Below are positions 52,857 through 62,600 of a stretch of DNA of 64,000 bases, piece by piece (the stretch's first letter is position 1; each line of letters starts with the position of its first letter). Both the position numbers and the translations under genes were made by a program. The stretch spans positions 53,927 to 117,926 of the forward strand of contig JAFDVI010000027.1 of assembly GCA_018269055.1 (NCBI GenBank), written 5' to 3'. The notes below the pieces were generated by a model. It did no database searches. It was not told the DNA's origin and was given only the letters and a program-made list of their open reading frames with translations. This stretch comes from Acidobacteriota bacterium (GTDB lineage Bacteria > Acidobacteriota > Blastocatellia > RBC074).

Positions 52857-53738
52857 CTATTGGCTGGTATGAACTTTGAAGTCTTCGCCCACATTGCTCA
52901 TCCCGTAAAAGAACACCCAATACAACCGGTCGCGATAAAAGTTCTCGTCCGCCGCTTCGGCCCGGTCGAACAGGGCGCGCAGGTAATCTGCGCGGCCTTC
53001 AAATTTCAGCCAACCCTTCTTTTGAATGAAGTACAGGAACATCAGCCGGTTGAACAGCCGCTGCGTGAACATGCGGCGGGCTTCGGCCTCCGGGATTTTC
53101 TTTTCCAGGGCGGCTTCGACGGCGGTGAAGACTTCGCGGTATTCGGCGAAAAACTTATCCGTGACGGCTTCCACGTCGAAGGCCGCGCGCCACTGCTTCA
53201 ACCAGTTTTCGGCGTCGGCAGGACTGGCTGGATAGCCCAGCGCTGGCAGGTTGAACTGGCAGAGTGTGCGCACATGAGTATCGCCCTGCTGCCAACCGAA
53301 CATCGCCAGAGTAGCGCGCTGGGCAATCTGCCCGCGAAAGTGTGCGAAGGTAAATTGGTGATAGTCTTTGGTCGCGCAGATGAACAGCAGGTTGTCGTGC
53401 TGCCAGGATTTCAAGGAAGGATCTTTGCGACGATTGGGAACCAGGCCGCGCAAAACCTGGCGCAGGGCGGTGCGGTACAACTTCGCGTCGTTGAATTCGA
53501 CCAGAAAGATTCCCCAAGGCTGGTCAGCGCGGAAATTTTGAAGCTGGCGCACGGTCAAATGCGCCGCCGCTTTTTCCGAAAGCTTCAATTCTTCAGCATC
53601 GTAATCGAAGGTGATTTCGTCCGGCTCGGTGTCCGGCGCAATCGGCCAGTCGAGTTCATCGGCCAGAAAGTCGAGCAGCGAAGAAAAGTTGTTGATGGTG
53701 TGCAGTCGTTCCGGTTGTAGGCTCATAGTCAGTGGCAT
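52857..53738 (-). CDS. Eco57I-type methylase, N-terminal portion (ends at in-frame amber)
   Basis: 293 residues (LHTINNFSSLLDFLADELDW, RDPSLKSW-like RKDPSLKSWQHDNLLF, RMFTQRLFNRLMFLYFIQKK, FYGMSNVGEDFKVH), which is the N-terminal region that intact Eco57I/PglX-like methylases have before PYLNGGLF. The frame continues after TAG (52857-52859) as LQERRGDVPYLNGGLFD. Restoring the codon gives one protein of about 1223 residues. The gene may be inactivated by a single substitution, may use readthrough, or the two parts may assemble as subunits. The start is uncertain (53738 or 53726). Confidence 0.82.
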   Translation of the reverse strand: MPLTMSLQPERLHTINNFSSLLDFLADELDWPIAPDTEPDEITFDYDAEELKLSEKAAAHLTVRQLQNFRADQPWGIFLVEFNDAKLYRTALRQVLRGLVPNRRKDPSLKSWQHDNLLFICATKDYHQFTFAHFRGQIAQRATLAMFGWQQGDTHVRTLCQFNLPALGYPASPADAENWLKQWRAAFDVEAVTDKFFAEYREVFTAVEAALEKKIPEAEARRMFTQRLFNRLMFLYFIQKKGWLKFEGRADYLRALFDRAEAADENFYRDRLYWVFFYGMSNVGEDFKVHTSQ

Positions 53739-53792
53739 AGTTGCAAGATCAATCTTCAGGGCTGAAACGGAAGCGAGGCGGGGCAGTAATTT

Positions 53793-54290
53793 TCAAACGT
53801 CGGTCGGTTCCCAAACGGTGACCAACGGAACCCGAGCAAAATCGGCATCATGAGTGGCGATGTTCGCGATGCCCAATCGGAGCGCGCAAGCCAGATTGAT
53901 CGAATCATTGACAAACAACCCGTACGCCCGGCGCAACGCGTGGCTGGATTGAATGTCTCCCGCTGTTACTTCGACCAGTTGCAAGGGTAATTGCAACAGC
54001 ATTTCCACATGTGTGATGTAATCAGTTAGTTGTTGAATGATGTGAGGTTGGGCTTTTAGCCTCTTCACGGGCTGGCCGGGAGAGATCAATCCTTTCATCA
54101 CCGCTTCAGCGATCATTCTCCGGTGTAGCAATTCGGCAACAATCACCGTAGTGACGAATGCGTTCAACTCACCGCGCGCAATGCGGCGCAGCGTTTCCTT
54201 GCATTCCGGTGACAGGTTGCTGAGGTAATAGACGAAAATGTTCGTGTCAATCAGAACATCTTTCCCAGCAGGCAATAGTTTAATATCCAC
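53793..54290 (-). CDS. PIN domain toxin (VapC-like)
   Basis: A 165-residue PIN ribonuclease. The acidic active site is visible as VLIDTNIFVYYLSN, the Glu of VIVAELLHRR, and SINLACALRLGIANIATHDADF. VapC-type toxins cleave tRNA or rRNA and are held by a bound antitoxin. The GTG start at 54290 overlaps the end of the antitoxin gene by 11 bp, typical of a coupled pair. It is embedded between the helicase and the methylase genes. Confidence 0.86.
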   Translation of the reverse strand: MDIKLLPAGKDVLIDTNIFVYYLSNLSPECKETLRRIARGELNAFVTTVIVAELLHRRMIAEAVMKGLISPGQPVKRLKAQPHIIQQLTDYITHVEMLLQLPLQLVEVTAGDIQSSHALRRAYGLFVNDSINLACALRLGIANIATHDADFARVPLVTVWEPTDV

Positions 54291-54510
54291 AAAGTTCTTC
54301 GTCCTCCGCTAACCAGATAAGAGTTTCTCGATCCAACCCTTTAATTGTCCCACTCAATCGCTCGACAATTTCCAACGCGGCACGTTGCTCTTCAGTAAGT
54401 GGCGCGGCTGTTGATTCGGCATCTTCCAGTAGCTTTTGCGCCAGCAGTCTTTGCTGCACAGGCGGCAATTGCCGCGCGGCGTTAAGCAGAAGTTCAAGTG
54501 ATTCAGTCAT
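54280..54510 (-). CDS. Antitoxin-like small protein (VapB role)
   Basis: A 76-residue acidic helical protein (LLLNAARQLPPVQQRLLAQK, RETLIWLAEDEELCGY). I do not recognise a DNA-binding domain; the C-terminal acidic stretch may be the part that wraps the toxin. The antitoxin call rests on its position and overlap with the PIN gene. GGAGGT lies upstream of ATG 54510. Confidence 0.72.
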   Translation of the reverse strand: MTESLELLLNAARQLPPVQQRLLAQKLLEDAESTAAPLTEEQRAALEIVERLSGTIKGLDRETLIWLAEDEELCGY

Positions 54511-54562
54511 GGTCTTTACCTCCACACGCAAAATCTTAGCAGATGCGTCCACAAAATACGCA

Positions 54563-57500
54563 TCAGACCAATTCCATCCATGCCTTCAGCGCAGGTTTGA
54601 CGTTGGCAGGGGCTTGTATCTTTTTGAAGTAGCTGTTTTTGATGTGGCGTTCGACTTTGGCGCGGACGTCCGTCAGGGTTGCGGCAGCCAGATCATTGCT
54701 GCGCGGAGTGCCGGGCAGGCAACGAACAAAGTTGATGATTTGGTGCGCGTCTTCGGCAATTTGCTCCGTGGCCAGGTCGAACAGAAACCAGCGAGCAATG
54801 CCTGCTGATTCCGTCCATTGGGTGGCATCATCGGATTCCGGCGCGGGCAACACGTAACAAAAAAAGACAGCGCGCGCGCCGGGCGTCAGGCTCGCTTTGC
54901 CGCTGAACACACGCGGCGGCAAAGCGTTTAACCGGTCTGCAAGCTCTTTGTCATCCGCCTGCAATTGCTGCCATTCCAAACGCATCTTTTCGATGGGCGA
55001 TTCCGTGCCTTCGTATGCGTGGTAGAAATCACGCAGGTCTTCGTAATCATCGTCTGGCTTGAGCAGCTTCTTGCCTTCAATGCCGAAGGTACGAGAAATG
55101 CGGAGAGTCTTTTTCGAGACGGTTTCGTACAGTCTGAGCAGGTCATTGAGTTCGTTCGGGGGCAGAAAATTCCAGTAGCCGACTTCGCCGCGCAAAGCGG
55201 CCTGTTCGGGGTGATCGGCAACTAACCGCGATTCGATGGCCGGATTCATGCGGCGGTCAATGCGTCCGATGCGTTGCATCAACCGGACAGGATTCCAATG
55301 CAAATCGTAGTTGATCAGGCGCGTAGCGTCTTGCAGGTTCAAGCCTTCGGCCAGCACATCAGTCGAAATCAGAACACGAATTTCTTCTTTTCCGGCGGCG
55401 GCAAGCTCGCTGCTGGACAATCCGTTGTAATACGGGGCAAAGCGGCGAATGACTTCGGTACGGTCTTTGTGGTTCGCATTCGCGCTGTCAATTTCGGCAA
55501 CGCCTGTGATTCCGGCGGCTTCCAGTTGCTGATGCAGGTAGCGGGCAGTATCCAGAAATTCCGTAAAAATGATGACCTTGTGTTCTTTCGCCACGCGATC
55601 TTTTTTCAATAGGTTCACCAGCGCCGTCAGCTTTTTGTCCTGTGAAGGTTTGAAGTTCTGCAATTCGTTAAGGAAATCGGCAAGCTGGTTCATGTCGTCC
55701 AGCGTCACGTCAATGATTTCGTCCACTTTGAATTCACTGCGTTCCAGCTTTTCAACAGCGGCCAGCATTTCGGGCGGAATTAAATCATCTTCGCCGTCCA
55801 CTTCCTGCTCTCCGCCGAAAAGTTCCAATTGATGTGCCTGCATGTAGCCGATCAGCTTGCCATGCGCACGTTTCCAGCGTTCCAGACGGCCAACTTCGTG
55901 TTGCGTTTTCGCGTGAACTTCGACCCAGGCCAACAATTTCCGAAGCAAATTCCAGCAGGACATGGTGAATGCTTCGACCGAGCTTTCGAATCGTTTCAAA
56001 AACTGTGTTCGGATCAAGGTGACGACTTGTTTTTGTCGGCCTTCGGCCAACGGATCAATCGGATCGTCCGTGATTCGATATTTTGCGAATGGGTAATAAA
56101 TCGGCAGCGAAAAGAGCGGTTCTGTTTTGTTGAAGGCGGCTTCGACCATTCCGAGCAGCTTGCCGTATGTTTGTTTGACCGAGTAAGGCACGACCTGCGG
56201 CTCGCGTGGTTTGGGAAACAGGATTTCGCCGCTGTCTTCCTGCGCGGCGCTCTTTTTAACGTAAGCGCGGCTGCGCTGGACGACTAAAGTTCGGAAGAGA
56301 TCGTCTTCTGCAAGAATTTGTTCGGCTTCGACCTGATTGGTTTCGATCTCGTCGCCATTTGGCAGCGCGGCATGCACGGCCTTTTCCAGCGATTTTTCCA
56401 TTTTGCGGAAATGTCCGGCCAGAGAATGAATGCCCAACGGGGCAGCGCTGAAATAGTCTGCCTTGTGACGTGAAAACAATTCGATCAGGTGTTGCAGATC
56501 GGTCAGCCGATTGTTGATCGGGGTGGCTGTCAGTAGAAACAGTTTTTTGCCTTCGGCAATGTCGTAAAGCTTCCAGTAGCGTGAGCGGGGATCACTTTCG
56601 CTTTCACCGCGCGTGCCGGTGTTGCGGAAGTGGTGGGCTTCGTCAACGATGATGACGTGAGCGCTGTCGCGGATGCTGCTTAAACGACGCGGGAATTCGC
56701 CGCCGCGAAGCAAATCAGAGTGATTGAAAATTCGCAAGCCACCGAATTCTCCCCAGACTTGAGGCAGTCTGTCGCGAACCACTGATTCCCAAACAGCTTC
56801 GCGCGCGGATTTCGGAACGAACAACGCGACATTCAGCCGGTCGTGTAAAACCAAGCGTTCAATCAGCATCAAGCCGACGAAGGTCTTGCCAAGGCCTACG
56901 CCATCGCACAGAAATGCCCCGTTGTAATCGCGAGCGATCTTCAGCAGCGCGTGATACCCCTCGCGTTGGTAAGGAGCCAGGATTTGGTAAATTTTGGAAT
57001 GACTCTTTTCCCATTCGTCAGCAGTCATTTCGTGATTGCGAAAATATTCCTGCAACGATTTGGCGTAAACATCAAACGGCGCGTATTCGCGAACGTGGCG
57101 TTCAATCACTTTGAAAACACCGTCAGTGACGTCTTCTGCCTCTTGCCAGTGTTGGTTGTACCATTCCTGCAATAACTCGACTTCGCGCCGGTGGCGGTTG
57201 TCGAAATGAACGTTCAGCTCCACATTCTGCGTCATTCCCGGGTAAGTGAAATTGCTGGAACCGACCAGAGCCGATGGCGGAATGACACGAAGTTGTGGAT
57301 GCGTCAGGTAGGCTTTGGCGTGGAATTTCAGCTTGGTGTAAACACGGCATTCAATTTTGCGCGTGCGAAGCGCTTCGACAATCGAAGGCACTCCGAGAAG
57401 AAAATCATTGGTTTGTTTCTCTTTTTCAATGCTGGCTTCGAGCGCATTTGTCACCGTGGCTAGCCCGGCCAGAAGCGCGTCTTTGGTACGGCGAGTCACT

Positions 57501-57712
57501 TCTTCACCCATCAGGATTCTGATTTTATCCAGCTTTTGCCATTGCCTGTCCAACCGTAAGAGCGAGCCTATCTCAAAATATCCAGTAGCAATATCCAGTG
57601 AGTTCTGCGGGATTTGGGTCCATTCGTGAAGGTAGTCCAGCACCTTGCGCTCACTGTCGCTGTTATCAACGATAAACAAGTCACTGTTCCTGCTTTTATC
57701 GTCATTGGCCAC
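54563..57712 (-). CDS. PLD-domain SNF2-family helicase
   Basis: A 1049-residue DNA translocase. The N-terminal ~220 residues are phospholipase-D-like (KLKFHAKAYLTH, LVGSSNFTYPGMTQNVELN), a nuclease or binding domain with a single HxK-type motif that lacks the usual Asp. The SNF2 core has Walker A CDGVGLGKTFVGLMLIERL, the DEAH box IIVDEAHHFRN, LLTATPINNRLTDLQHLIEL, and the C-terminal lobe with RIGRIDRR. Such PLD-SNF2 proteins occur in restriction-like defence operons. I chose GTG 57712: AAGGAG is 7-8 bp upstream of it but only about 1 bp from ATG 57718. Confidence 0.88.
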   Translation of the reverse strand: MANDDKSRNSDLFIVDNSDSERKVLDYLHEWTQIPQNSLDIATGYFEIGSLLRLDRQWQKLDKIRILMGEEVTRRTKDALLAGLATVTNALEASIEKEKQTNDFLLGVPSIVEALRTRKIECRVYTKLKFHAKAYLTHPQLRVIPPSALVGSSNFTYPGMTQNVELNVHFDNRHRREVELLQEWYNQHWQEAEDVTDGVFKVIERHVREYAPFDVYAKSLQEYFRNHEMTADEWEKSHSKIYQILAPYQREGYHALLKIARDYNGAFLCDGVGLGKTFVGLMLIERLVLHDRLNVALFVPKSAREAVWESVVRDRLPQVWGEFGGLRIFNHSDLLRGGEFPRRLSSIRDSAHVIIVDEAHHFRNTGTRGESESDPRSRYWKLYDIAEGKKLFLLTATPINNRLTDLQHLIELFSRHKADYFSAAPLGIHSLAGHFRKMEKSLEKAVHAALPNGDEIETNQVEAEQILAEDDLFRTLVVQRSRAYVKKSAAQEDSGEILFPKPREPQVVPYSVKQTYGKLLGMVEAAFNKTEPLFSLPIYYPFAKYRITDDPIDPLAEGRQKQVVTLIRTQFLKRFESSVEAFTMSCWNLLRKLLAWVEVHAKTQHEVGRLERWKRAHGKLIGYMQAHQLELFGGEQEVDGEDDLIPPEMLAAVEKLERSEFKVDEIIDVTLDDMNQLADFLNELQNFKPSQDKKLTALVNLLKKDRVAKEHKVIIFTEFLDTARYLHQQLEAAGITGVAEIDSANANHKDRTEVIRRFAPYYNGLSSSELAAAGKEEIRVLISTDVLAEGLNLQDATRLINYDLHWNPVRLMQRIGRIDRRMNPAIESRLVADHPEQAALRGEVGYWNFLPPNELNDLLRLYETVSKKTLRISRTFGIEGKKLLKPDDDYEDLRDFYHAYEGTESPIEKMRLEWQQLQADDKELADRLNALPPRVFSGKASLTPGARAVFFCYVLPAPESDDATQWTESAGIARWFLFDLATEQIAEDAHQIINFVRCLPGTPRSNDLAAATLTDVRAKVERHIKNSYFKKIQAPANVKPALKAWMELV

Positions 57713-57781
57713 GGACATTCTCCTTTGGTGGGGCAATTGATGCTGTGGAAACCTGAGGCACCGAGCGCCGAGAGAATAGGC

Positions 57782-59443
57782 TCACACATCCCAACCGTCA
57801 ATTTTCGTCCCTTTCGGTTGCGGTTTGATCATCGGTGCGGCTTCGCGGTCGCGTTGCTGTTTCCGGGATTCGCTGAAGTATTTTTGCCACTCGGCGGGGG
57901 CATCAATGGTTTCGCCTCCGTGTTTGGTGGTGCGCTCACGCACGGCGCACAGCACGGGCGTATTCACCGCTACGCCGCTGACGATGACCTGTCCCTTCGT
58001 TAGCGCGGGCAATTCGTCCAGCAAGCGGCGACCTGCGCCTTCGACCGACGAAGCGATGGTTTGCTGATCAATCGGATTGACGATGCGCATGATGAACTGG
58101 GTCATGCATTGCGACAGCACGTCCTGATCCAGCTTGCCGGGTCGCTGCGTGATCAAGCCGATGCCGACGCCGAACTTGCGGCCTTCGGACAAAATCGTTT
58201 TCAGGATGTTGGTTGAAACGACTTGCTGACCGGCGGGCGCGTATCGGTGCGATTCTTCCAACAAAACAAATACCGGATACGGCAAGGATTCATCGCCCAT
58301 ATGCGCATTGCCTCGAACCGTTGCCATGCGGGCTTTGTTGGTTCGACGTAACAGTGTGCCGACAATGACCTGTTGTTCGTGTTCGTCAATTTCCGAAAGT
58401 TGCAAGACGGTGCATTGGCCGGGACGAAACAAATCCTGCAAGGAAATGTGTTCGTGGTCGGAAAAAATCGAGCTTTGTTCAAATCGTCGGCGCAATCGCC
58501 ATTCCAAGGCGTCAATCGTGCTGCTGTTGCCGCCGCCTTTCCCTTTTTCGTCTTCATACTTTTGTGCCAACACTTCGTCAAGCAAATCATGAAATCCCCA
58601 GGTTCCACGCTCGCCAGAGCGATTGATCACGGCGCGATAGGCCGGGGTCAGAATAGATTTCATCTTCTCGGTCATTTCCGGCAACAGGTACACGATGTCG
58701 GCTTCGGTCAAACTCGAAAGACGGACTTTGATTTTGTTCGGCGTGAAGACTTTGACTTCGGGCGTGTAGCCAGCGTCGCTGAACCCGGGCAGCGAATGCA
58801 TTCCCTGCATCGTGTGGTATTCGCCGTGCGGGTCAACGATCATGACAGCGGCTCGGTTGTGCGGACGCAGCAATTCTTCGATCAGCACGCCCGCCAGATA
58901 ACTTTTGCCCGAACCGGTCGAAGCCAGGACGGCCAGATGTGTTGAAACCACGTCTTTGACGGAAAGCACGACGGGCACATCGTCTTTTTTGCGGGTCAGC
59001 AACCAGCCGATGTGCGCGCCGCCCGCTTCGCCTTTTTGTTTGGGCGACAACATCTTGGCCAGCATTTCGTTCGAGGCCAAAAACACTTGCTGCCCCGGCG
59101 TCGGCGGAATGCGCGGGTTGATGAAATCGCCAATTTTCTCGTGAAAGTAGCCGATGGTTTCCACCGTGATTTCATAAATTTCGGCAGCTTCGACGTCCAA
59201 ACCAATCAGACCGGCCACCTGTGACGGCGGGGTTGTTGGGTCCGCCAAAAAACTATCCGGCAGGTTCCGCACCAGATGGCGTTCGGCAATTGTGCCGACG
59301 ATGTTCAGTTCATGTTCGCCGTCGCTGGCGGAGTAGTACACAAATTCGCCGACGCGCGAATGGACATTGTCCGTGGTGATAAACGTGAATTCGTGCGGAT
59401 TTTCGCCGGGGCCTTTGACTGTGCCAATCAGGATTGTTTGCAT
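57782..59443 (-). CDS. HerA-like ATPase (DUF87)
   Basis: A 553-residue FtsK/HerA-superfamily DNA-pumping ATPase. The N-terminal HAS-barrel-like region (MQTILIGTVKGPGE) precedes Walker A VLASTGSGKSYLAGVLIEEL, Walker B MIVDPHGEY, VFVLLEESHRYAP, and the sensor/arginine-finger region FIMRIVNPIDQQTIASS. HerA proteins form hexamers and pair with nucleases. It starts the minus-strand operon, 69 bp before the helicase; the gene on the other side is divergent. ATG 59443 matches the HerA N-terminus better than the upstream open frame. Confidence 0.9.
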   Translation of the reverse strand: MQTILIGTVKGPGENPHEFTFITTDNVHSRVGEFVYYSASDGEHELNIVGTIAERHLVRNLPDSFLADPTTPPSQVAGLIGLDVEAAEIYEITVETIGYFHEKIGDFINPRIPPTPGQQVFLASNEMLAKMLSPKQKGEAGGAHIGWLLTRKKDDVPVVLSVKDVVSTHLAVLASTGSGKSYLAGVLIEELLRPHNRAAVMIVDPHGEYHTMQGMHSLPGFSDAGYTPEVKVFTPNKIKVRLSSLTEADIVYLLPEMTEKMKSILTPAYRAVINRSGERGTWGFHDLLDEVLAQKYEDEKGKGGGNSSTIDALEWRLRRRFEQSSIFSDHEHISLQDLFRPGQCTVLQLSEIDEHEQQVIVGTLLRRTNKARMATVRGNAHMGDESLPYPVFVLLEESHRYAPAGQQVVSTNILKTILSEGRKFGVGIGLITQRPGKLDQDVLSQCMTQFIMRIVNPIDQQTIASSVEGAGRRLLDELPALTKGQVIVSGVAVNTPVLCAVRERTTKHGGETIDAPAEWQKYFSESRKQQRDREAAPMIKPQPKGTKIDGWDV

Positions 59444-59605
59444 AAATCGTTTCCGGGTGTCACGGGTTTTGAAATCAAGGCCGCATAGTAAACAACTCTT
59501 CGTTCTTCTGCTATCATCCGCGCGCTTGATTTCAGGTTGGCACAAAGGATTCCCCAGTCAACAGCCTGCCTCAGCCCGGAGGCATACGTTTTTGAGGTAA
59601 GCAGA
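59444..59605. promoter_or_regulatory. Divergent promoter region of the defence operon and the large secreted protein
   Basis: These 162 bp separate the HerA gene from the plus-strand gene at 59606, so both promoters must lie here. TACTAT (minus strand, near 59486) and TATCAT (plus strand, near 59513) are only weak -10 candidates. No palindrome stands out. Confidence 0.35.
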
Positions 59606-62600
59606 ATGCTAAACACAGTTCACCATCGCCCAGGATTCAGCCAGTTGCGAAAGCTCATTTGTCTGGTGGTACAGATCGCTGCCTTTGCCGTACTGGCATT
59701 TGCCCAAAGCGCCGACCGCGATGCTCGCGCGGCATTGTGGGACAGTTACAAGATGCCCGAAGGCAGATTCGTTCGATTCCTGGATCGTGAAAAAGGATTT
59801 TCGTTCTGGCATCCGCCGGATTGGAAAGAAAGCGTGACAGATCGTGGCAATCGGTTTTTCAGGCCGGCCCCGGAAGGCGTCAACCTGTTCGTTTTGACCG
59901 ATGACATTCCGGACGGATACGGCGTTGCCAATTATTCCAGCGCGTTTTTGCAAGGTGTTCGCGATCAACCCGTCCAGCACGATTCACTGGTTGTTCGCCG
60001 CGTCTTCACGGGCGGTTTGGAATGGCGCGAGCTTTCGTATGATTTGGAAGCTCCGGGCGGTGGATTGGCCCATCAAACCGTCTGGATGACGGCGGTGGGT
60101 TCGCGTGTGTATGGATTCGTCTTATCCGTAGCCCAAGGGGAATTGGAATTTTACGAACCGATTTTGAAGCGCGTGGTTTTGACCGCGCATCTGGGCACAG
60201 ATGGATTTCGGCGTGATGAGTTTGAAAATTTGCGTGCGAAGATTTCCGCCAATGCTCAGTCGCTGGCCGCAAGCGAACTGATCGCGGCGCAGATTGCGGA
60301 TGATTTGCGAACCGCCAGGCAATCGTTCAGTGCAACGGTTGCACGTGTGAGCGAACTGTTCGACAAATCGCCCGACGCGGCATTTGATTTGTTGATTGAT
60401 GCCGATCCACAGGTTCGCGCCGCAGCCATCACCGCGCTCGGCAACACGCGACAGGATGCGCTGGGCAACGAAGCGTTGATTTGGGCGCTATCGGATTCCG
60501 ACGCGCTGGCCAGCACGGCAGCAGCAATAGGTTTGTCGGCTCGCGGCACTGTCGGCCTGGCGGCATTCAAAAGCAAATTCTCCGTTCCGCGCGCGCTAAC
60601 TCCGGCGGCGATTGTTCGAGCCGGGCTTGCCTTTGGGCCGCAGGTTTCGCGCGATTTGATCGTCGAAATGCTCAACGACAACAGCGCTAACCAGCATCTG
60701 GCGGCACTGCAACTGGCAATTCAACAGGAACGTTTTGATTCGCCGCTGCCCCTGGCAAAACTATTCAATTCTCACCAGATCGGCGTTCTGCACGCCACCG
60801 TTGCTGTTTTGCAGCAGCACGGCAAAAGCAAAGCCCTCGCCGATTCGTCACCCGAGTTAGTCAAAATGCTGCGCGGTGATGCGGAAGTTTGGGCCGCGCG
60901 CGCGTTGGGCGAAATCGCCCCTGCGACGGTCACCGCAGAATTGGAAAAACGAATTGCCGAAATTGACACACGACTGACCGCCATGGGAAAAACCGGTGTC
61001 AGCGCCAACAATCCCAAGAACCCAAAAAATGACCCGCAGGTGAAAACCGAGCCGAACAACGCGCTGGCCGATCAGTTTTCGCTGGGCACCCTGGTTGATC
61101 TGAAAACCAAACCGGAAGAAGTCCGTTTGGCCGTGGCGCGCGGACAATTGGATTTGGCGATACGCAAAATCAAATTTCGCGAATGCCAAAGCGCCGCCAA
61201 AGACAAAACGGTATGCCTGGCATTGATGGGCGAAATCAAACAGGGTCAAAACGATCTTTCCGAATGGACCAATTCGGTAGTTGCAAGCAACCCACCCAGA
61301 CAACTGCCCGCTGCTGGGTTCGACGCGGTGCGATTGACCAATGCCCCAACCACCGGCGAAACGCTATTCCCTCAAAACACCATCAGCTACGTAATGTCGC
61401 CGAACCTGGGCGCAACGCTGGAAAAATTGGATGCTGCATTGTCGGGCGTGCAAATGGCGACTGTGCGCGACCAGATGACGTTTGCGCTGATATTGAAAAT
61501 GCTGAAAACCACGCTGGCTGATAAAACCGGCGTCAGTCAGACGGGCGACAGCGGCACAGCGACGGGCATTGACCTGGCATCGCCCATTTCCCTGGCGACC
61601 TGGCCGACGGCAACCGGCAAAGATGCTCCGCTGAACAGCGCAGTGGTGTTGCGCGTCAAGGACCGAGCGCGCTTTGAGCGATTGCTGGTAACCTATCAAA
61701 GTGAAATCGGCGACCTGAATACGGTTTCGACGGTCACTGCCGCGTTGTCCCGGTTTGCCGGATTGTTGCCTGCGGCTGTGCCTGTGGTCGTGGCGGCAAT
61801 GGTTTCGGAACGAACGCGCGGCGATTTGGCGAAAGGCTTGCGCAATTCGAGTTCGTCAAAACCTGCCGCGCCGTCCCTGAAACCCTTCACACTGGTCGGC
61901 CAGGAAAATCTTGGCGGCATCGCCGTTACGGTGTTTGATCAACCAACAATCACGGAATCCGGCGCTGTCAAACAAGAAACGATCCATCTGGTTTACCTGG
62001 GCGAAACAGCCATCATCGCTTCCTCGCGCGCAGCAATGCTCGACGCGTTGACGACCGCACAAAACGGCCAATCGTCCATCGCGCAAAGCGAAGGGTTTGC
62101 CAAAGTCCGGCGCGAAAAGGGCGAAGTCGTTTTTTTCAGCGATCTGCCCGCCCTGATGGAATCGGCGATGGATTCGGCATTCAATTCGGCTGGAGTCAAA
62201 GACGACGAATTTCTAAAACCGATTTTGAAGGCTTTTGGCGCTGAAAGCGGCGCGCTGACCATCACGCCGAATTCGTGGCAAACGACGTTCAACATCGGCC
62301 TGGCCGAAAACGAGTTCACTGCCAGCTTTCAACCCTTCAAAGCGGATTCGCTGTCGGCTCCGCGCGAGTTGCTTCCGAAATCAACAGTCCTTTACGCCGG
62401 AGCGGTGATTGATCCGCCGAAAATGCTGGGCGTGCTGAAAAAACTGGAAGGTTCGGGCGCGACGGAAACTTCCAAACGCAGTCGGCAAATTGACAGCGAC
62501 ATCGAAAAACGCCTCGTGCCACAAATGAAAGGCGAAATTGCGGCGGCCATTGTCAGCTTTCAGCCGCTGTTTGAATTCAATGAAATCCCTTCGATGGTGT

